10,811 nt of DNA from Caulobacteraceae bacterium. GTDB taxonomy: Bacteria; Pseudomonadota; Alphaproteobacteria; Caulobacterales; Caulobacteraceae. Location: positions 1-10,811 of the forward strand of contig SDZP01000090.1 in the NCBI GenBank assembly GCA_004144935.1. Reading direction: 5' to 3'. The notes under the pieces were generated by a model that had not been told where the DNA came from, made no database searches, and worked only from the letters and a program-made list of their open reading frames with translations. The translations under genes and the position numbers were made by a program. Below, piece after piece: positions 7,211 to 10,811 of the stretch (position 1 is its first letter; the number at the start of each line of letters is the position of its first letter).

Positions 7211-7255
7211 CCATGGTGCGACTCGGCCCCCGCAGAGGGGCGGGAGGACATCGCC

Positions 7256-8065
7256 ATGGGACAGGTCCCGTCTCCACCAACGCGCGCCGTCGAGACCCTC
7301 GTGGTCTCGCATGAGTTCACCATCCTGGTCGGCGGCGGTCCGTTCGATTCGGTTGCCATGCCGCAAGACACCGTCGCCCTGGCCTTCGCCATGGGTTCGA
7401 TCAGCGCCCCCGCCACCCTTGAGGAGGTCGGCGCCGCCGGCGTCGCCGCCCTGCTGGCCCGCGATACCGAAGCCACCCGCATCATCCTGCTCATCGCCCC
7501 GGGGGTTTACCCCCGCCTTTCCGGCGCCGCCGCCCCTGGCGACACCTCCCGGCGCCTCTTCCATCTGCCCAGCGACCTGCGCGCGATCGCGCTGGCCCTG
7601 CGCGACACCCAGCGCACCGGCGAAGCCGCCGAAATCTACCGTGCGGCCAAGGCCATCGAGTTGATCTCGGAGGCCCTGGTCATGCTGGCCGGCGCGGGCC
7701 TGGTGCCGATGGCTGTCGACGGGCAGCTTTCGCGCGACGACGCGCTGCGCATCGTCTCGGCCCGCCGCCTGATCGAGGAACGCTGGAACCAGAAGCTGTC
7801 CCTCGATGGCATCGCCAGCCACTGCGGCCTCAACCGCGAGAAGCTCAGCCGCGGCTTCCGGGAGATGTTCGGCGCCACCGTCGCCGAGGCCATCGCCGAA
7901 CAGCGCCTGCAGCAGGCCAGCCGCATGCTGCTGACCACGGATCTGCCGGTCAGTTCGGTGGGCTACGAGAATGGCTACCTCAACAACGCCAGCTTCGCCC
8001 GCGCCTTCGGCCGCCGCTTCGGGGCCACCCCCTCCGACTTCCGCGCCCGCGAACTCGCGGCCTAG
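7256..8065 (+). CDS. AraC family transcriptional regulator
   Basis: A 269-aa AraC/XylS regulator. The C-terminal double helix-turn-helix spans about 165-266, with the first HTH at LSLDGIASHCGLNREKLSRGF (182-202, given as its span) and the second near LPVSSVGYENGYLNNASF (230-247), ending in FGRRFGATPSDFR. The linker before it (LPSDLRAIALAL to AIELISEALVML, about 104-144) resembles that of PchR-type AraC regulators, which often control TonB receptors. The first 100 residues match no domain I can name; this is presumably the effector-sensing part. ATG 7256 is chosen because it has a strong Shine-Dalgarno (GGGAGGA, 7 nt away) and follows the operators; the frame is open upstream into the hydrolase gene but without family similarity. 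The gntR gene starts 19 nt after the stop. It probably activates the receptor or catabolic genes, by inference from context. Confidence 0.93.
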   Translation: MGQVPSPPTRAVETLVVSHEFTILVGGGPFDSVAMPQDTVALAFAMGSISAPATLEEVGAAGVAALLARDTEATRIILLIAPGVYPRLSGAAAPGDTSRRLFHLPSDLRAIALALRDTQRTGEAAEIYRAAKAIELISEALVMLAGAGLVPMAVDGQLSRDDALRIVSARRLIEERWNQKLSLDGIASHCGLNREKLSRGFREMFGATVAEAIAEQRLQQASRMLLTTDLPVSSVGYENGYLNNASFARAFGRRFGATPSDFRARELAA

Positions 8066-8084
8066 AGACAGGACAGACAAGACG

Positions 8085-8846
8085 ATGGGCGTGGTTGCAG
8101 TACACACCGGCGCGCGCGACGACGGCGGCTCGCTCGTCCAGCGGTCAGTCCAGGCGGTCACCGACTTTATCCGCGAGCAGGGCCTGCGTGTCGGCGACAG
8201 CCTGCCGGGCGAGGCGTATTTCGCCACCAGCCTCGGGGTCAGCCGGGCAGTCATGCGCGAAGCCTTCGGGGCCATGGCGGCGCTGCACCTGATCGACGTC
8301 GGCAACGGCCGCAAGCCCCGTGTCGCCGCCCTCGATGGTGCGGTGATGGCCTCCAGCCTCGGCCATGCCGTCGACACCGCCCAGATCACCGTGCCGGAGG
8401 TCTGGGACGTCCGCCGCACCATCGAGCTGCGCACCGTAGCCCTGGCCGCCACCCATCGCACCGAGGACGAGGCGCGCCGCATCATCGACCTGGCCGAGGC
8501 CATGGCCGTCGCCATGGACGACCTGCCGGCCATGACGCGTCACGACATCGCCTTCCACGACGCCATCGCGAAGGCCAGCCACAACGCCCTGTTCGTGCAG
8601 ATCGTCAGCTCCTTCGGCCCGTTGATGGAGACCGCCGTCCCGACGGCCTGGGCGACCCGCGCCACCGAGGCCGAGCGCCAGGCCACCATCGAGCGTCACC
8701 GCGCCGTCGCCCGGGCCATCTTCGCCGGCGACCCCGCCGCCGCCGTCGCCGCCATGGACGACCACTTCGAAACCGCCGTGGGCGACGTGCTGAAGGCCCA
8801 GGCCCAAGGCGTCAAAGGGCGCGGCCGGGAGGAGCACGGCAAATGA
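8085..8846 (+). CDS. GntR family transcriptional regulator, FadR subfamily with FCD domain
   Basis: A 253-aa regulator with an N-terminal winged HTH (about 15-82; LRVGDSLPGEAYFATSLGVS and RAVMREAFGAMAALHLI) and a C-terminal FCD ligand domain (about 105-232). The four metal-binding residues of FCD proteins appear in order: Asp154 and His158 (HDIAFHD), His205 (ERHRAV) and His227 (DDHFE). Their spacing (4, 47 and 22) is like that of Thermotoga TM0439 (4, 43 and 22), so metal-assisted binding of a carboxylate effector is likely. FCD regulators commonly sense hydroxy- or oxo-acids, which suits the D-2-hydroxyacid-oxidising enzyme encoded nearby. The ATG at 8085 is 19 nt after the araC stop with only a weak Shine-Dalgarno. 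The end overlaps the mfs start (ATGA, 8843-8846). It is the best candidate to bind the three ACCTNTCNGANAGGT sites, including those of its own operon. Confidence 0.93.
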   Translation: MGVVAVHTGARDDGGSLVQRSVQAVTDFIREQGLRVGDSLPGEAYFATSLGVSRAVMREAFGAMAALHLIDVGNGRKPRVAALDGAVMASSLGHAVDTAQITVPEVWDVRRTIELRTVALAATHRTEDEARRIIDLAEAMAVAMDDLPAMTRHDIAFHDAIAKASHNALFVQIVSSFGPLMETAVPTAWATRATEAERQATIERHRAVARAIFAGDPAAAVAAMDDHFETAVGDVLKAQAQGVKGRGREEHGK

Positions 8847-10174
8847 CCGTTGACGCTGTCGCCCTGGGCGGCCCCACCGTCGCCGTCGACGGTCCCGCGC
8901 CCGTCGCTGCGCCCGGCGCCCAACGCTTCTGGTTCGCCATCCTGCTGCTCGCCATCGCCATCGGCGCGGGCGGGGCCATGCGCATCGTCTTCAGCCCCCT
9001 GGCCGAGGCCGCCAAGCTCGACATGGGCCTGACCGACAGCCAGCTGGGCCTGGTCCAGGGCATTGCCGTCGCGCTGCCCATCGCCCTCCTGTCCATCCCG
9101 CTCGGGTGGATGACCGACCACACCAGGCGCGTCCGCATCCTCCTGGCCATGGTCGTCCTCTGGACGGCCGGCACGCTGATGACCGGGTTCGTCGACGGCT
9201 TCTGGATGCTGTTCGCGGCCCGCACCCTGGCCGGCCTCGGGGCCGGCTGCGCCCTGCCGGTCTGCATCTCCCTGGCCGCCGACCTCTGCGCGCCGGAGAA
9301 GCGCGGCCGGGCGATGATGTACATCTCGCTGGGCAACGTCGCGGGCGCGGCCGTCGCCTTCGGGGTCGGGGGCGGGCTGCTGGGCGCCTTCACCCGATCC
9401 GACCCGGCCATCGCCGGCCTCGCCCCCTGGCGCGAGGTGCATCTGGTCTTCGGTCTGTTCAGCGCCGCCCTGATCCTGCCCATGCTGCTGCTGCGCGAGC
9501 CGGTGCGCCGCGAGGTCAGCACGGCCGGCAGCGCCATCGGCCCCGCCGCCCGCGCCCTCTGGGCCCGCCGCCGCTTCCTTGGCCCTCTGTTCGTCGGCCA
9601 GATCAGTGTGGTCATGGCCGACTCCGCCGCCGGCGTCTGGGCCGCCCCGGTGCTGATCCGCCACTACCACCAGAGCCCGGAACAGTTCTCCGCCATCATG
9701 GGCCTGATCCTGCTCACCTGCGGCGTCGCCGGCGCCGCCATCGGCGGCTTCGTCGCCGACTGGGGCCAGAAGCGTCCAATGCGTGGCGGCGTCATGATCG
9801 GCGCGGTCGTCGCCTCCGCCATCGGCATCCCCGCCGCCCTGTTCCCGATCATGCCCAGCCTCGCCGGCTTCTTTCCGGCCATCGCCCTGCTGCTGCTCTG
9901 CGGCACGGTGACCGGCCTGGTCGCCGCCGTCGCCATCACCGTGCTGGTCCCCAACGAGTTTCGCGGACTCTGCCTGGGGGCCTTCATGGTCATCGGCGCC
10001 CTGTTCGGCCTCGGCCTGGCGCCGCAACTGGTCACCGAAGGCAGCAGGCTGCTGGGCGGGGAGGGCCACCTAAACCAGGCCCTGGCCATCACCGGCGTCG
10101 CCGCCAGCATCCTCAGCTTCATCGCCTTCTGGCTCTCGATGCGCGCCGCCCCCAGGAGCGCCACCGAGGTCTAG
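8843..10174 (+). CDS. MFS transporter (spinster-like major facilitator)
   Basis: A 443-aa inner-membrane permease of the major facilitator superfamily with 12 predicted helices: roughly 29-50, 66-90, 98-118, 121-145, 158-182, 198-218, 246-270, 283-305, 316-336, 341-365, 374-396 and 411-433. The MFS motif A between helices 2 and 3 is visible as GWMTDHTRRVRIL (88-100), and a related loop GGFVADWGQKRPMRGG (301-316) lies in the second half. The pattern LTDSQLGLVQG (63-73) is typical of spinster-like bacterial MFS proteins. The first 25 residues are an Ala/Pro/Val-rich cytoplasmic tail. ATG 8843 overlaps the gntR stop and has GGAGG upstream (about 8828-8834). Given the locus, it most likely moves the substrate or a hydrolysis product into the cytoplasm; export cannot be ruled out. 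The stop TAG (10172-10174) touches the palindrome that follows. Confidence 0.93.
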   Translation: MTVDAVALGGPTVAVDGPAPVAAPGAQRFWFAILLLAIAIGAGGAMRIVFSPLAEAAKLDMGLTDSQLGLVQGIAVALPIALLSIPLGWMTDHTRRVRILLAMVVLWTAGTLMTGFVDGFWMLFAARTLAGLGAGCALPVCISLAADLCAPEKRGRAMMYISLGNVAGAAVAFGVGGGLLGAFTRSDPAIAGLAPWREVHLVFGLFSAALILPMLLLREPVRREVSTAGSAIGPAARALWARRRFLGPLFVGQISVVMADSAAGVWAAPVLIRHYHQSPEQFSAIMGLILLTCGVAGAAIGGFVADWGQKRPMRGGVMIGAVVASAIGIPAALFPIMPSLAGFFPAIALLLLCGTVTGLVAAVAITVLVPNEFRGLCLGAFMVIGALFGLGLAPQLVTEGSRLLGGEGHLNQALAITGVAASILSFIAFWLSMRAAPRSATEV

Positions 10175-10199
10175 ATGAATATGTCTAGACATATTCATC
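10174..10199. promoter_or_regulatory. Perfect 26-bp AT-rich palindrome between mfs and fbp
   Basis: Half-sites GATGAATATGTCT (10174-10186) and AGACATATTCATC (10187-10199) are exact reverse complements with no spacer. It starts on the last base of the mfs stop codon and is strikingly AT-rich against the surrounding GC. It reads as an operator for a dimeric regulator (core TGTCTAGACA) or as a hairpin ending the mfs operon; no U-run follows (CGCGTTTCAG), so an intrinsic terminator is less likely. The sequence differs from the ACCTNTCNGANAGGT sites, so a different protein is probably involved, possibly one acting on fbp. The cognate regulator is not recognisable in this window. Confidence 0.6.
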
Positions 10200-10359
10200 G
10201 CGTTTCAGCGCCGATCCTGTCTAAGAACGAGTAAAGGCGCCGCAAAAGGCCGGTCTGACGCGGCGAATGTGGCAATATGGCAAACTTCCACGGCCATCGC
10301 CTTCGCCCCGCCGCCGATCCTTGCTAAGGGGCCCTGCGCCGCCACGGGAGCCTGCCGCC
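10200..10359 (+). promoter_or_regulatory. Leader region of fbp
   Basis: No gene is supported between the palindrome and the TTG start of fbp. A GCTAAG at 10324-10329 resembles the GCTA-type -10 box of Caulobacter housekeeping promoters, but the -35 side (CTTCGC near 10301) is a poor match. A GGGAG at 10346-10350 serves as Shine-Dalgarno nine nt before the TTG at 10360. Confidence 0.3.
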
Positions 10360-10788
10360 TTGACCCTGTCCGACCACCTCTCCACCGCCAACCCGGCCCT
10401 GGCCGGGCTGATCCTCGCCGTCGCCAACGCCTGCGTCGAGATCGCCGGGGTCGTCCGCCGCGGCGGGGCCGAGCACAGCGCCGCCGTCTCGGTCAACGTC
10501 CAGGGCGAGGTGCAGAAGGGCCTGGACGTCCTGGCCAACGACATCCTCATCCGCGTCGCCGGCCGCAGCCCGGCCCTGGTCGCCATGGGCTCCGAGGAGA
10601 TGGACGACATCATTCCGGTCCGCGACTTGGGCCCGGACGGCGGCTATTTCCTGCTGTTCGACCCGCTGGACGGCTCCAGCAACATCGACGTCAACATATC
10701 GGTCGGCACCATCTTCTCCGTCCTGCCGGCCGATATGTTGACGTCGATGTTGCTGGAGCCGTCCAGCGGGTCGAACAGCAGGAAATAG
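10360..10788 (+). CDS. fbp: Class I fructose-1,6-bisphosphatase, N-terminal part only; 3' end corrupted by fold-back
   Basis: The first 123-124 residues match class I fructose-1,6-bisphosphatase, the gluconeogenic (and Calvin-cycle) enzyme that hydrolyses fructose-1,6-bisphosphate. Metal- and substrate-binding motifs are present: SEEMDD (78-83) and DPLDGSSN (101-108), followed by VNISVGTIFSV. Full-length enzymes have about 330-360 residues, so only about a third is here. TTG at 10360 is chosen because GGGAG lies at proper distance and family similarity starts at TLSDHL; an ATG at 10267 would add 31 Pro/Arg-rich residues. From about 10730 the reading frame runs into the reverse complement of its own sequence, so residues 125-142 and the TAG at 10786-10788 are not genuine fbp. 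The gene is probably intact in the organism and unrelated to the ester-catabolism locus. Confidence 0.85.
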   Translation: MTLSDHLSTANPALAGLILAVANACVEIAGVVRRGGAEHSAAVSVNVQGEVQKGLDVLANDILIRVAGRSPALVAMGSEEMDDIIPVRDLGPDGGYFLLFDPLDGSSNIDVNISVGTIFSVLPADMLTSMLLEPSSGSNSRK

Positions 10789-10811
10789 CCGCCGTCCGGG
10801 CCCAAGTCGCG
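10621..10811. repeat. 82-bp perfect inverted repeat (fold-back) at the window end
   Basis: Bases 10621-10702 and 10730-10811 are exact reverse complements over 82 bp with a 27-nt spacer; position x pairs with 21432 minus x. Five more bases pair inside the spacer (10704-10708 with 10724-10728). The outer end coincides with the last base of the window, so the repeat may continue beyond it. It lies in the most conserved coding motif of fbp, where a real inverted duplication would destroy the enzyme. The junction shows microhomology (TGCCG, 10724-10728). The best reading is a chimeric fold-back from amplification, sequencing or assembly at a contig end. Confidence 0.9.

Larger units (their letters stand above)
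7126..7255 (+). promoter_or_regulatory. Promoter region of the araC-gntR-mfs operon
   Basis: This 130-nt gap holds the two operator copies at 7173-7187 and 7196-7210, a small GC hairpin (GCCCC-CGCAGA-GGGGC, 7226-7241) and a strong Shine-Dalgarno GGGAGGA (7242-7248), seven nt before the ATG at 7256. The hairpin abuts but does not cover the Shine-Dalgarno. The double operator and the new ribosome-binding site indicate an independent promoter here. I could not fix the -35 and -10 boxes. Confidence 0.55.

Noticed and set aside
7010..7255. Upstream extension of the AraC reading frame into the hydrolase gene
   Set aside because: It would run through the operator sites and the strong Shine-Dalgarno that serves ATG 7256.
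7175..10069. Long minus-strand open frames opposite araC, gntR and mfs
   Set aside because: They are antisense shadows of well-recognised genes, with biased composition and no family motifs.
10621..10811. Hairpin telomere or regulatory cruciform
   Set aside because: The arms are ordinary fbp coding sequence including a catalytic motif, and the repeat ends exactly at the window edge, which fits a chimera better.

Overview
The window looks like part of a chromosome or large contig from a Caulobacteraceae-type alphaproteobacterium (Caulobacter, Phenylobacterium or a relative; sphingomonads are the main alternative). The basis is very high GC with C or G at third codon positions, a TonB-dependent receptor of the style common in these oligotrophs, weak or missing Shine-Dalgarno sequences at several starts, and the local gene mix. 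The assignment is inference; no rRNA or other taxonomic marker is present.

Layout, all genes on the + strand. Region 1 (104-2375): a type-B carboxylesterase and an NAD-type short-chain dehydrogenase, 13 nt apart. Region 2 (2376-2636): a 261-nt intergenic stretch with three small GNRA-type hairpin repeats, a 15-bp operator-like palindrome and a leader stem-loop that covers the Shine-Dalgarno of the next gene. Region 3 (2637-7125): a TonB-dependent outer-membrane receptor, a D-lactate-dehydrogenase-like FAD oxidoreductase and an HSL-type alpha/beta hydrolase, tightly packed. Region 4 (7126-10174): a promoter region with two more copies of the same operator, then an AraC regulator, a GntR/FCD regulator and an MFS transporter, each nearly touching or overlapping the next. 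Region 5 (10175-10811): a perfect 26-bp AT-rich palindrome, then the start of a class I fructose-1,6-bisphosphatase gene, broken by a sequence fold-back.

Read together, regions 1-4 form one catabolic locus for an ester-containing organic compound not identified here. The receptor would bring it through the outer membrane and the MFS protein through the inner membrane. Two unrelated serine esterases would hydrolyse it in the cytoplasm, the SDR would oxidise an alcohol (or reduce a ketone), and the FAD enzyme would oxidise a released D-2-hydroxyacid. The operator ACCTNTC-N-GANAGGT occurs once before the receptor and twice before araC-gntR-mfs and nowhere else that I found, so these two operons are probably one regulon, most likely of the GntR/FCD protein. 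The gene content recalls the architecture of the fumonisin catabolic cluster (receptor, type-B esterase, SDR, MFS, regulator), but this is an analogy of layout only.

The last 191 bases are a near-perfect inverted repeat (82-bp arms, 27-nt spacer) inside the most conserved motif of fbp. It looks like a chimeric fold-back at a contig end and not real genome structure, so the 3' end of the window should not be trusted.
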